Part shown: positions 1 through 5,564 of the stretch, piece after piece
Layout of the letters: each line of letters opens with the position of its first letter
How positions within the stretch are numbered: the stretch's first letter is position 1
Translations under genes and position numbers: made by a program
Assembly: GCA_002059205.1 (NCBI GenBank)
Contig: MVCQ01000057.1
Location: forward strand, 1-7,767
Source of the DNA: Candidatus Latescibacteria bacterium 4484_107
GTDB lineage: Bacteria; Latescibacterota; 4484-107
Direction: 5' to 3'
DNA: 7,767 nt
The notes under the pieces: model-generated
What the model saw: the letters and a program-made list of their open reading frames with translations, nothing else
The model's database searches: none
What the model was told of the DNA's origin: nothing

Positions 1-2
1 AC

Positions 3-470
3 AACACGATTTTAAGCGCGAATCAGTTTGTTCCTTCTCCGCTCAAGCATCACGGGTTCGGCCTGACCGCCAGTATTCAGCAGCAGAGCGGGTTGCTTTA
101 TTACAACAAGTCCATGAGTATCCCGCGTGGCTATTCCTCTGACGACGAGGCGGGAGACCTCGATCTGAAAAAAAATCTTTTGACGTCGCTGGAATACCAT
201 TTCCCGATTCTATACACCGATCGGGGCCTCGGCCTTATGCTCTACCACGTGGACCTTGTAAAGGGATCGCTGTTTGCGGACTGCGGCGCGGGTTGGGATG
301 GAAGCTTTGACGTGGATTCGTGGACGGAAAAAGCACGCACGACCGTCGGCGCTTCGCTGACGACCCGTTCGAGTATCCTGGGGATCCCGTTGGAAATCGG
401 AATGGCCGTCGGGTACAAAATTCGTGAGAAGCAGCGCTTCAGCAGCTTGATTCTTGAAGTGTTGCTCTAA
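3..470 (+). CDS. C-terminal part of a probable outer-membrane beta-barrel protein (5' partial)
   Basis: The frame is open from the window edge (first full codon at base 3) to a TAA stop, giving 155 residues of a longer protein whose start lies upstream. The sequence alternates hydrophobic and polar residues with many aromatics and glycines. It contains a segment of the form LEYHFPIL, then a glycine-rich loop, then SLFADCGAGWD, and later strand-like stretches (GASLTTRSS, GIPLEIGMAVGY). That order (an 'EYRFPL'-like strand, an 'LF.D.G..W' strand, then two or three closing strands) is what the C-terminal barrel of Omp85/surface-antigen-like proteins usually looks like, including barrels fused to periplasmic beta-propellers. 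The final strand ends in Leu rather than the usual aromatic residue. Family assignment is inference from strand pattern only. Internal TTG/ATG codons near base 93 are not needed as starts because the frame continues upstream. Confidence 0.6.
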   Translation, partial: NTILSANQFVPSPLKHHGFGLTASIQQQSGLLYYNKSMSIPRGYSSDDEAGDLDLKKNLLTSLEYHFPILYTDRGLGLMLYHVDLVKGSLFADCGAGWDGSFDVDSWTEKARTTVGASLTTRSSILGIPLEIGMAVGYKIREKQRFSSLILEVLL

Positions 471-565
471 GCTTTGGGACTGAATAAATCAGGTGAAGAC
501 TATCCCATCCGTTCTTCTCAACTTTAATCTCAACCAGTCTTTTCTCCGCCTTGGAGGAGTATGAT

Positions 566-1078
566 ATGAAATTGGAAGCGTATATTCGGGATGTTCCGGA
601 TTTTCCGAAGAAGGGGATTCTTTTCAAGGACATTACGCCGCTGTTGAAAGCGCCGGAGGCGTTGCGGGAAGCAGTGGATGGGTTGTGCCGGCAAGTTGAG
701 GGAAGCGATGTGGATGTGGTGGTGGGGATCGAGTCGAGGGGATTTATTTTCGGAGCCGCGGTCGCCTGTCAATTGGGGGTGGGCTTTGTTCCGGTGCGCA
801 AACCCGGAAAATTGCCGGCGGAGACGGCTATGGAAGAGTATGCGCTGGAGTATGGGACGGATGCGCTGGAGATTCATCGGGATGCGATCTCGCCGGGGAC
901 GAAGGTGTTTCTCGTAGATGATTTGCTGGCGACCGGAGGAACCGCGGCGGCGGCGTGTCGGTTGGTGGAGGGACTGGGAGGCGAAGTGGTGCACGTGGCG
1001 TTTTTGATCGAGCTGGCGTTTTTGAAGGGACGGGAGCAGTTGAAGGGACAGGAGGTGTCTTCGATCTTGGTGTATTGA
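566..1078 (+). CDS. apt: Adenine phosphoribosyltransferase
   Basis: Cytoplasmic purine-salvage enzyme that joins adenine and PRPP to make AMP and pyrophosphate. The 170-residue product has the normal family length and all hallmark blocks: IRDVPDFPKKGILFKDITPL near residues 7-26, the GIESRGFIFG block at 54-63, VPVRKPGKLP at 75-84, the EYALEYG segment at 91-97, and the PRPP-binding loop VFLVDDLLATGGT at 114-126 with its paired aspartates and GG turn. The ATG at 566 is chosen because a GGAGGAG ribosome-binding site (553-559) lies six bases upstream. A TTG five codons earlier overlaps that site and would add only MEEYD-type residues absent from the family. The gene stands alone between the barrel gene and a repeat plus tRNA; no clear promoter was identified in the 95 bases before it. 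Identification is secure. Confidence 0.97.
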   Translation: MKLEAYIRDVPDFPKKGILFKDITPLLKAPEALREAVDGLCRQVEGSDVDVVVGIESRGFIFGAAVACQLGVGFVPVRKPGKLPAETAMEEYALEYGTDALEIHRDAISPGTKVFLVDDLLATGGTAAAACRLVEGLGGEVVHVAFLIELAFLKGREQLKGQEVSSILVY

Positions 1079-1090
1079 TGGGGTGATGTT

Positions 1091-1172
1091 CACCGCAAAG
1101 ACGCAAAGCGCGCAAAGGACTTCAAACCTTTATGCCTTGGTTTTCTTTACGGCCTTCGCGGCTTTACGGTGC
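1091..1172. repeat. Palindromic intergenic repeat, copy A (ACCGCAAAGACGCAAAG type)
   Basis: The left arm (1091-1117) reads CACCGCAAAGACGCAAAG followed by CGCGCAAAG, that is, a 'CGCAAAG' word repeated about every 8-9 bases. The right arm (1145-1172) is the same motif on the other strand; its reverse complement begins CACCGTAAAGCCGCGAAGG. Roughly 20 of 26 aligned positions agree, so the transcript could fold into a long imperfect hairpin with a loop of about 27 bases. It lies between apt and the tRNA gene. Related copies are at 2503-2589, 3309-3553 and 4153-4178. The lack of a following T tract argues against a standard terminator. Confidence 0.75.
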
Positions 1173-1190
1173 AATAAGAGATTGAGAAAA

Positions 1191-1267
1191 GCCCCCGTAG
1201 CTCAGGTGGATAGAGCAAGGGATTCCTAATCCCTGTGCCGCGTGTTCGAGTCACGCCGGGGGTACCA
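1191..1267 (+). tRNA. tRNA-Arg, anticodon CCT
   Basis: A complete cloverleaf can be drawn. The acceptor stem pairs GCCCCCG (1191-1197) with CGGGGGT (1257-1263), the outermost pair being G-U. The D stem pairs GCTC (1200-1203) with GAGC (1213-1216). The anticodon stem pairs AGGGA with TCCCT (1218-1222 with 1230-1234) around the loop TTCCTAA, placing CCT at 1225-1227. The variable region is 5 bases. The T stem pairs GCGTG with CACGC (1240-1244 with 1252-1256) around TTCGAGT. The discriminator is A1264 and CCA (1265-1267) is encoded. The CCU anticodon reads AGG arginine codons. The gene is transcribed toward the MFS transporter, whose start is 41 bases downstream. Confidence 0.97.
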
Positions 1268-1269
1268 CA

Positions 1270-1289
1270 TATCGGACGCGTGTCCGATA
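1270..1289 (+). promoter_or_regulatory. Perfect 8-bp hairpin/palindrome between tRNA and transporter start
   Basis: TATCGGAC and GTCCGATA are exact reverse complements separated by GCGT. The element begins two bases after the tRNA CCA end and finishes before the ribosome-binding site of the transporter. With no T tract it is not a standard terminator. It could be an RNA hairpin that marks the tRNA 3' end for processing, or a dyad bound by a regulator. The fold is seen; its function is not. Confidence 0.55.
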
Positions 1290-1308
1290 GTCCTGAGGAA
1301 GGATAACC

Positions 1309-2484
1309 ATGTTGTCGCACACAGACCTGCAAAAAAGGCTCCCGAAAGATCTGATCGTACTTTCCGGAGCCTTCTTTTTTATCTTTATGGGCGCTGGCGC
1401 TCAGCAGCAGTTCCTGATTCCTTATCTCAAGGACACTACGACCTGGGGGGCGATGAAGTACTCCTCGGTGCTGGCCGCCGTGTACCTGTCCTTTATGGTC
1501 TGGCGCATCTTCGTGGGATACTCCATCCGGGCCTTGGGCGATTATCGCTCTATTGTGCTGGGATGCCTCACGTACACGGCCTTCGTAGCCACGGTGCTTT
1601 TCACCAAACGTTTTCCCGCGATCATAGCGATGGCGGCGCTCTGGGGCTGGGGCGCGGCGTCCATGTGGATTGTGAGCAGCAGTCAGATCCTCAATGTGAG
1701 CCATCGGACCCGCTATGGGACCGCGTCCGGAATTTTCTATTTTTGTACGCACGTGGGCTTCACCGTCGGCGTGCTCGTGTTGACTCTCATCCTGACTCGA
1801 TGGGGCGGAGACGCCCTTTACCGAACCGCTCTGGGGCTTGCGCTGATCGGGAACGTCATCCTGCTTTTTGTGCCGAGACGCCCGATTCAGCGGGATGCGC
1901 GTCCGGTCCGGAAAATTTTGAAGATGATGCGGACGAACAAAGTGCGCATCGTAGCCGCCCTCCAATTCGCAGCGGCGCTGGGATTCGGCCTGCTTTTGGG
2001 CGTTTTTGCCGACTTCATCACCGACGAATACGGAAATCCCTATCTCCTGCTTACCGTGCTTTTTCCCTCAGCCCGTGCCGTGCTCAGTCTCAGCGGCGGC
2101 ATCCTCTCCGACCGGCTCGGAAGGGGCCATGTCTTTTTCGTGGCCTTCCTCCTCAGCGCGCTGGGACTTTTTCTCGCGGCCGCATGGACGCACCCCGTTA
2201 CCATCGCTATCAGTATCTTAGCCTTAGGACTTCAGGGCGGCATCGTGCCTACGGTCTCCATGGCCCTCATCGGAGACTCTGTCCGGCCCGAACGTCGCCA
2301 TCTCGCCTTCGGAGCTATCTTCGTCTGGCGCGATCTCGGCGTGGTCATCGCCCTTCTCGGCGGACAATTTCTCCGGCTTCGTTTGGGCGGAGTCGGCCCC
2401 GCATTTCTCCTCTTCGGCGCAATTTTCCTGATGTGCGCGCTTCTTTCCACAAAACTCGCGAAACAGGAGCAGCAGACGTTTTAG
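1309..2484 (+). CDS. Major facilitator superfamily (MFS) transporter, substrate unknown
   Basis: Inner-membrane carrier of 391 residues, with about 12 hydrophobic segments in two halves as expected for the family. TM1 begins near residue 14. A basic cytoplasmic loop rich in Arg/Lys (about 189-212) separates the halves. The second half carries the conserved loop motif SGGILSDRLGRG at about 262-273, matching the MFS 'G...DR.GR' signature; the equivalent loop in the first half (YSIRALGDYR, 71-80) is degenerate. The ATG is preceded by AGGAAGGA (1296-1303) at good spacing. Starting further down at Met27 would destroy TM1. The gene follows tRNA-Arg(CCT) at 41 bases and is convergent with the regulator downstream. 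Oddly, codons 9-25 encode a terminator-like hairpin (separate entry). No residue pattern I recognise indicates a substrate; drug, sugar or metabolite export are all possible. Confidence 0.85.
   Translation: MLSHTDLQKRLPKDLIVLSGAFFFIFMGAGAQQQFLIPYLKDTTTWGAMKYSSVLAAVYLSFMVWRIFVGYSIRALGDYRSIVLGCLTYTAFVATVLFTKRFPAIIAMAALWGWGAASMWIVSSSQILNVSHRTRYGTASGIFYFCTHVGFTVGVLVLTLILTRWGGDALYRTALGLALIGNVILLFVPRRPIQRDARPVRKILKMMRTNKVRIVAALQFAAALGFGLLLGVFADFITDEYGNPYLLLTVLFPSARAVLSLSGGILSDRLGRGHVFFVAFLLSALGLFLAAAWTHPVTIAISILALGLQGGIVPTVSMALIGDSVRPERRHLAFGAIFVWRDLGVVIALLGGQFLRLRLGGVGPAFLLFGAIFLMCALLSTKLAKQEQQTF
1331..1381 (+). terminator. Intrinsic-terminator-like hairpin inside the MFS coding sequence
   Basis: AAGGCTCCCGAAAG (1335-1348) pairs with CTTTCCGGAGCCTT (1360-1373), a 14-bp stem with a single C-C mismatch at 1343/1365 and an 11-base loop. 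It is followed by C and six T (1375-1380) and preceded by six A (1331-1336), so the shape suits termination in either direction. It covers codons 9-25 of the transporter, translated through the start of TM1. It could end transcripts coming from the tRNA, or act as an attenuator of the transporter. The structure is read directly from sequence; termination activity is inference. Confidence 0.6.
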
Positions 2485-2502
2485 GACGAAAGGCAAGGGG
2501 CT

Positions 2503-2589
2503 TTTTTACCGCAGAGACCGCTGAGAGCGCAGAGAAAAGCACCCATGATTTTGGGGTTCTCAGCGAACTCTGCGTGCTCCGCGGTGAAA
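2503..2589. repeat. Palindromic intergenic repeat, copy B, between convergent genes
   Basis: The left arm (about 2507-2535) reads ACCGCAGAGACCGCTGAG then AGCGCAGAG. The right arm (2557-2589) is the inverted motif, its reverse complement beginning TTTCACCGCGGAGCACGCAG. The two arms could form an imperfect hairpin around a loop of about 20 bases. The element fills the space between the ends of the transporter and the regulator, where it might serve as a two-way transcription stop, although no strong T tract follows the stem. Same family as the copies at 1091-1172, 3309-3553 and 4153-4178, here with CGCAGAG instead of CGCAAAG as the repeated word. Confidence 0.72.
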
Positions 2590-2612
2590 CGATCTGCGTT
2601 TTTCCGCTCTAG

Positions 2613-3290
2613 TCACGCCTGCACCACAAACCGATACCCTATTCCCCGTATCGTCTCGATAAACGTGCGTCCCTCCCGTTCGAGCTTTGCCCGGAGCCTG
2701 CGTACGTGCACATCCACGGTGCGCATCCCGCCGTAGTAATCGTAGCCCCACACTTGCTCCAAGAGCACGTCCCGCGTGAATACCCGTCCTGCGTGCACGG
2801 CCAGAAACTTCAGCAGTTCATACTCCTTCAGCGTGAGATCCACCCGCTCTCCGTTCATAAACACTTCGTACGTGTGCGGATGGATCCGCAGATCGCCTCT
2901 TCGGATCGTATCCGTGGGATCAAAACGCCCCGCGCGACTCAGAGTTGTTTTCACTCGAAGGTGTAACTCGAAAGCCGAAACAGGTACGATCACGAAATCG
3001 TCCGCGTCCGCCTGATCCTCCGAGGCGCGCATCTGCTTCTCCGTGCCCACCAAAAGAAGCGGCGGCTTTCTCCTTCCCTCGGATGCCTGCTTCAGCTTGG
3101 AGCGAACCAACCCCACGTCCTCAGCACCTATTTCCAATAGAACCAGATCGTAGTTTGTGAGAGCGCCATTCTCCGAAGCAAGCAAATCCTCTCCGGTCAT
3201 CGAAGCCGTCCAGTGTCCAGAGACGGCCAAATCGGACGCCAGCCTTTCCCTCAAATCATGCTCAGCCCCTGCGATCAAGATGCGGCTCAC
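2613..3290 (-). CDS. OmpR/PhoB-type transcriptional regulator with a degenerate receiver domain
   Basis: A 225-residue DNA-binding protein. Residues 1-120 have the size and layout of a response-regulator receiver but lack the phosphorylation residues. The acidic pair expected in the first loop is replaced by Gly8-Ala9 (RILIAGAEHD), the phospho-acceptor position holds Glu53 (DLVLLEIG), the switch Thr/Ser is Gly82, and the invariant Lys before Pro is Val102 (DDFVIVP). Residues 128-225 are a full OmpR-type winged helix: LTLKEYELLKFLA, GRVFTRDVLLEQVWGY, the recognition-helix stretch RTVDVHVRRLRAKLE, and the closing GIGYRF wing. The start is GTG with GGAGGA (3294-3299) just upstream, a slightly short spacing. 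No sensor kinase is adjacent. It probably binds DNA independently of phosphorylation, as known atypical regulators (ChxR, HP1043) do. Its targets are not evident. Confidence 0.93.
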   Translation of the reverse strand: MSRILIAGAEHDLRERLASDLAVSGHWTASMTGEDLLASENGALTNYDLVLLEIGAEDVGLVRSKLKQASEGRRKPPLLLVGTEKQMRASEDQADADDFVIVPVSAFELHLRVKTTLSRAGRFDPTDTIRRGDLRIHPHTYEVFMNGERVDLTLKEYELLKFLAVHAGRVFTRDVLLEQVWGYDYYGGMRTVDVHVRRLRAKLEREGRTFIETIRGIGYRFVVQA

Positions 3291-3347
3291 CGTTCCTCCG
3301 ATAGACTGTACCGCAGAGCCGCAAAGACCGCAGAGAAAACCTTAGAC

Positions 3348-3513
3348 CAGTGTTCTGTCAAGGCCTTCTTGACGGACTGTCATTCTGAGGAGCGGAGCGA
3401 CGAAGAATCTCGGTTTTGTTTCTCGTGCGTTCCGAGGACAACGAGATTCTTCGCCTCCGCTACGCTCCGGCTCAGAATGACAACTCGTCAGTTTAGACTT
3501 GACAGAGCACTAG
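3348..3513. mobile_element. MITE-like element with terminal inverted repeats and a large internal palindrome
   Basis: The ends match as inverted repeats: AGTGTTCTGTCAAG (3349-3362) against CTTGACAGAGCACT (3498-3511), 13 of 14 positions complementary, with a CAG/CTAG-like outer edge. Inside lies a second, larger inverted repeat (3378-3482). No transposase or other reading frame is present, so if it moves it would need a transposase supplied elsewhere. I see no convincing target-site duplication. Short non-coding elements with this layout resemble MITEs, but a structured intergenic repeat with no mobility would look the same. Confidence 0.5.
3378..3482. repeat. TGTCATTCTGAG...GAAGAATCTCG inverted repeat
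   Basis: The left arm (3378-3412) starts TGTCATTCTGAG and ends CGAAGAATCTCG. The right arm (3442-3482) is its inverse, CGAGATTCTTCG to CTCAGAATGACA. The outer 12 bases and inner 11-12 bases pair perfectly. The middle is GC-rich and differs by a few inserted bases (AGCGGAGCGA against the complement of TCCGCTACGCTCCGG). Similar 'TCATTCTGAGCGAAGCGAAGAATC' repeats occur between genes in many unrelated bacteria. Here the paired arms would form a long hairpin around a loop of about 29 bases. Confidence 0.8.
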
Positions 3514-3569
3514 GGTGTTGAAGTGCTCAGCGCACTCCGCGTCTCTGCGGTGCAGATTTGCGGTGCAAA

Positions 3570-4043
3570 TTAAATCTTTTCTAAAATCATCGCATGCTCA
3601 TCGCATTCCGGAAACTTGATGCAATCGAAGCAGTCTCTCCATACCTTATGCGGCAGACGCTCTTTTGGAATCTCCTGAAATTCGAATCGTCCGAAAAAAT
3701 CCATCCGGTACGTCAACACAAAGACGCGCGTCAGCCCGATTTTCCGGGCCTCCTTCAGCAAATAGGAAACAATTTCCGAACCGATCCCCTGTCTTTTATG
3801 TTCCTCCGCAATCGCCAGGGATCGAATCTCTCCCAATTCCTCCCACGTCACCTGAAGCGCGCCGCATCCGACAACTTGCCCATCTACCTCTGCTACCGCG
3901 TAATCCCGCAATTGCTCGTAGATCCGGCTCAACGATCTCGGCAGCATCAGCCCATCTTTCGCATACCCGTTGATAATCTGAGCCATCCGGGGCACGTCTT
4001 TTATTTTTGCGCCGCGAATGACTCGAAGTGCTTTCGTTTCCAT
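3570..4043 (-). CDS. argA: GNAT N-acetyltransferase, short ArgA type (probable N-acetylglutamate synthase)
   Basis: A 157-residue single-domain GNAT protein. The acetyl-CoA loop is visible as RQGIG at 84-88 after the beta-4 strand EIRSLAIAEEH (72-82). The family-specific N-terminal block AKIKDVPRMAQIINGYAKDG, then LMLPRSLSRIYEQLRD (32-47), GCGALQVTWEELGEIRSL (59-76), and a C-terminal cysteine-containing tail CFDCIKFPECDE (138-149) match the short amino-acid N-acetyltransferases that make N-acetylglutamate in bacteria lacking the long ArgA or relying on an incomplete ArgJ. The location directly after argG and in line with argD and argB supports arginine biosynthesis as its pathway, the product feeding ArgB. 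The ribosome-binding site (GGAAGG) is very close to the ATG, so initiation may be weak. The gene symbol is by family and context; activity on another amine cannot be excluded. Confidence 0.85.
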   Translation of the reverse strand: METKALRVIRGAKIKDVPRMAQIINGYAKDGLMLPRSLSRIYEQLRDYAVAEVDGQVVGCGALQVTWEELGEIRSLAIAEEHKRQGIGSEIVSYLLKEARKIGLTRVFVLTYRMDFFGRFEFQEIPKERLPHKVWRDCFDCIKFPECDEHAMILEKI

Positions 4044-4058
4044 AGCCTTCCATTGGAG

Positions 4059-4178
4059 TTATTGGTTATTAGTGATTGGGACGTGTTGCGTGTTGCGTGA
4101 GACCTCGTAAATTCGTAATTCCGCCTTGCTCATTGCTCAGTACTCAGCGTTTCACCGAAAAGATGCGGAGAGCGCTGA
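4059..4178. repeat. Cluster of short-period intergenic repeat words
   Basis: The 189-base gap between argG and the acetyltransferase holds a run of unrelated short-period words: TTATTGGTTATTAGTGATTGG-like sequence (4059-4079), CGTGTTGCGTGTTGCGTG (4082-4099), CGTAAATTCGTAATT (4106-4120), TTGCTCATTGCTCA (4126-4139), and a decayed member of the ACCGCAGAG family, CACCGAAAAGATGCGGAG followed by AGCGCTGA (4153-4178). Each word repeats itself with a period of about 7-8 bases. No reading frame with coding character is present. Confidence 0.6.
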
Positions 4179-4232
4179 ATGCCTCAAAATCTTTCTTCCA
4201 TAGTCTCGAAAGACTTTGAAAATCTTCAATCT

Positions 4233-5525
4233 TCATTGCTCCTCCGCCGTCGCGACTTTCAAAGCGTCCTTCCGCATCTTCGGAGGCGTCACCGAGGGCA
4301 GTTCCTTCAGCTTCGTAGTCTGTCCCAAAAGCTGCACCTGGGCCTGGGTCTTTTGCGAGAGGCCGTGAATTTTGATGAAGCCCAGCGCCGCTTCCTGATC
4401 GTACTGATCGCCTTCGTCGTACGTGGCTAAGGAGAAGCTATACAGCGAAGAAGGCGACTTGCGTCCGATCACGTGGCACGCGCCCTTGAAAAGCTTCATC
4501 CGAACGGTGCCGGTGACATACCGCTGATTGCTCACCACGAAGGCACGTAAATCCTGATGGAGCGCGCAAAACCACAGTCCGTTATAGACCAGATCCGCGT
4601 ATTCCTTCGACACCAGCGCCTTGAATCGAGCCGCATCTTTGGAGAGGGTCATATCCTCCAACATCTGATGCGCCTTATGCAAAACCGTGGCCGCCGGGGC
4701 CTCGTAGATCTCCCTGGACTTGATCCCGACCAGGCGATTTTCCAAATGATCCACGCGCCCAATGCCGTGCCTGCCCGCGATGGTGTTGAGCTTCGAGATG
4801 AGCGTTGCCCCGTCCATCCGCTCGCGGTCCAGCGCAACGGGAATGCCCTCCTCAAACTCGATCTCGATCACCTGCGGCTCATCCGGGGCGTTTTTGGGAT
4901 CCGTCGTCCACGCGTAGATGTCGTCCGGCGGCTCCGTCCAGGGATCCTCTAACACGCCCGCCTCGATGCTGCGTCCCCAGAGGTTCTGATCTATGCTATA
5001 CGGACTTTTCTTCGTCACGGGCACGGAAATGCCGTGCTTTTGCGCATATTCGATCTCCTGATCCCGCGTCATCGTCCACTCCCGCACCGGAGCGATGATC
5101 CTCAGATCAGGGGCTAAGGTGTTTACTGAAACGTCGAAGCGCACCTGATCGTTGCCCTTGCCCGTGGAACCGTGCGCCACGGCTGTTGCGCCTTCTTCTT
5201 TCGCCACATCTACTAATAGTTTGGCGATCAGCGGACGCCCCAGTGCGGTGGCCAACACGTATTCGCCTTCGTATATGGCCCCTGCCTGAAGGGCCGGAAA
5301 CGCAAAATACTCCACGAACATCTTCTTCGCATCTACCACAATCGCCTTAGATGCCCCAACCGCCAACGCCCTGTGCCGGGCTTCGTCCAGATCGATGCCC
5401 TGTCCCAGATCCGCGGTCAGGGTGATCACCTCCATGCCATAGTTTTCCCGGATCCATTGCACGCACACCGAGGTGTCCAATCCGCCGGAATAGGCCAGAA
5501 TGACTTTTTCAGCAGCCTGTTTCAT
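4233..5525 (-). CDS. argG: Argininosuccinate synthase
   Basis: Cytoplasmic enzyme that condenses citrulline and aspartate with ATP to argininosuccinate, the penultimate step of arginine synthesis. The 430-residue product shows the N-type ATP pyrophosphatase loop AYSGGLDTSV (11-20), the ADLGQGIDLDEAR block (38-50), the GSTGKGNDQVRFD block (119-131) that binds substrates, SPYSIDQNLWGRSIE (174-188) and the tail strand region TYDEGDQYDQEAALGFIKIHGLS (368-390). The ATG at 5525 is chosen because AAAGGA lies about 8 bases upstream and the next residues start the first strand; an in-frame start 15 codons earlier adds MTYNIPRRGEGKDTT, which would run through a C-rich hairpin and the binding site. Residues after about 400 form an extra charged tail of roughly 30 residues not needed for the fold. 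It is separated from argD by 190 bases of repeats, so co-transcription is uncertain. Confidence 0.96.
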   Translation of the reverse strand: MKQAAEKVILAYSGGLDTSVCVQWIRENYGMEVITLTADLGQGIDLDEARHRALAVGASKAIVVDAKKMFVEYFAFPALQAGAIYEGEYVLATALGRPLIAKLLVDVAKEEGATAVAHGSTGKGNDQVRFDVSVNTLAPDLRIIAPVREWTMTRDQEIEYAQKHGISVPVTKKSPYSIDQNLWGRSIEAGVLEDPWTEPPDDIYAWTTDPKNAPDEPQVIEIEFEEGIPVALDRERMDGATLISKLNTIAGRHGIGRVDHLENRLVGIKSREIYEAPAATVLHKAHQMLEDMTLSKDAARFKALVSKEYADLVYNGLWFCALHQDLRAFVVSNQRYVTGTVRMKLFKGACHVIGRKSPSSLYSFSLATYDEGDQYDQEAALGFIKIHGLSQKTQAQVQLLGQTTKLKELPSVTPPKMRKDALKVATAEEQ

Positions 5526-5564
5526 TGTTGTGTCCTTTCCCTCCCCCCTTCGGGGAATGTTATA

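Larger units (their letters stand above)
3309..3553. repeat. Palindromic intergenic repeat, copy C, with its arms split by another element
   Basis: The left arm (3309-3337) reads TACCGCAGAGCCGCAAAG then ACCGCAGAG. The inverted right arm (3523-3553) has a reverse complement beginning GCACCGCAGAGACGCGGAG. In copies A and B the arms are 20-27 bases apart; here they are about 185 bases apart, and the extra DNA is a separate inverted-repeat element (3348-3513). A further short fragment, TTTGCGGTGCA, follows at 3558-3568. The block separates the regulator start from the acetyltransferase end and contains no credible gene. Confidence 0.65.

Noticed and set aside
530..1093. Long open frame (187 codons) on the - strand opposite apt
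   Set aside because: It is low-complexity in Arg, His, Pro and Gln, as expected from the complement of a GC-rich gene, and the + strand frame is an unmistakable Apt.
1147..1965. 272-codon - strand frame opposite the tRNA and the transporter
   Set aside because: It runs antisense through the tRNA and is His/Gly/Arg-rich without motifs; it is the complement of a membrane-protein gene.
1242..2612. 456-codon + strand frame overlapping the tRNA and the transporter
   Set aside because: It starts inside the tRNA T arm, is Arg/Ser/Pro-rich with no membrane segments, and is a shifted reading of the MFS gene.
3291..3569. CRISPR array, considered because of repeated arms
   Set aside because: The arms are inverted rather than direct, unequal in length, and lack regular spacers.
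5543..5556. CCC-TTCG-GGG hairpin just before the argG ribosome-binding site as a translational switch
   Set aside because: The stem is only three or four pairs, the stable TTCG loop is on the non-transcribed strand orientation, and it does not cover AAAGGA.
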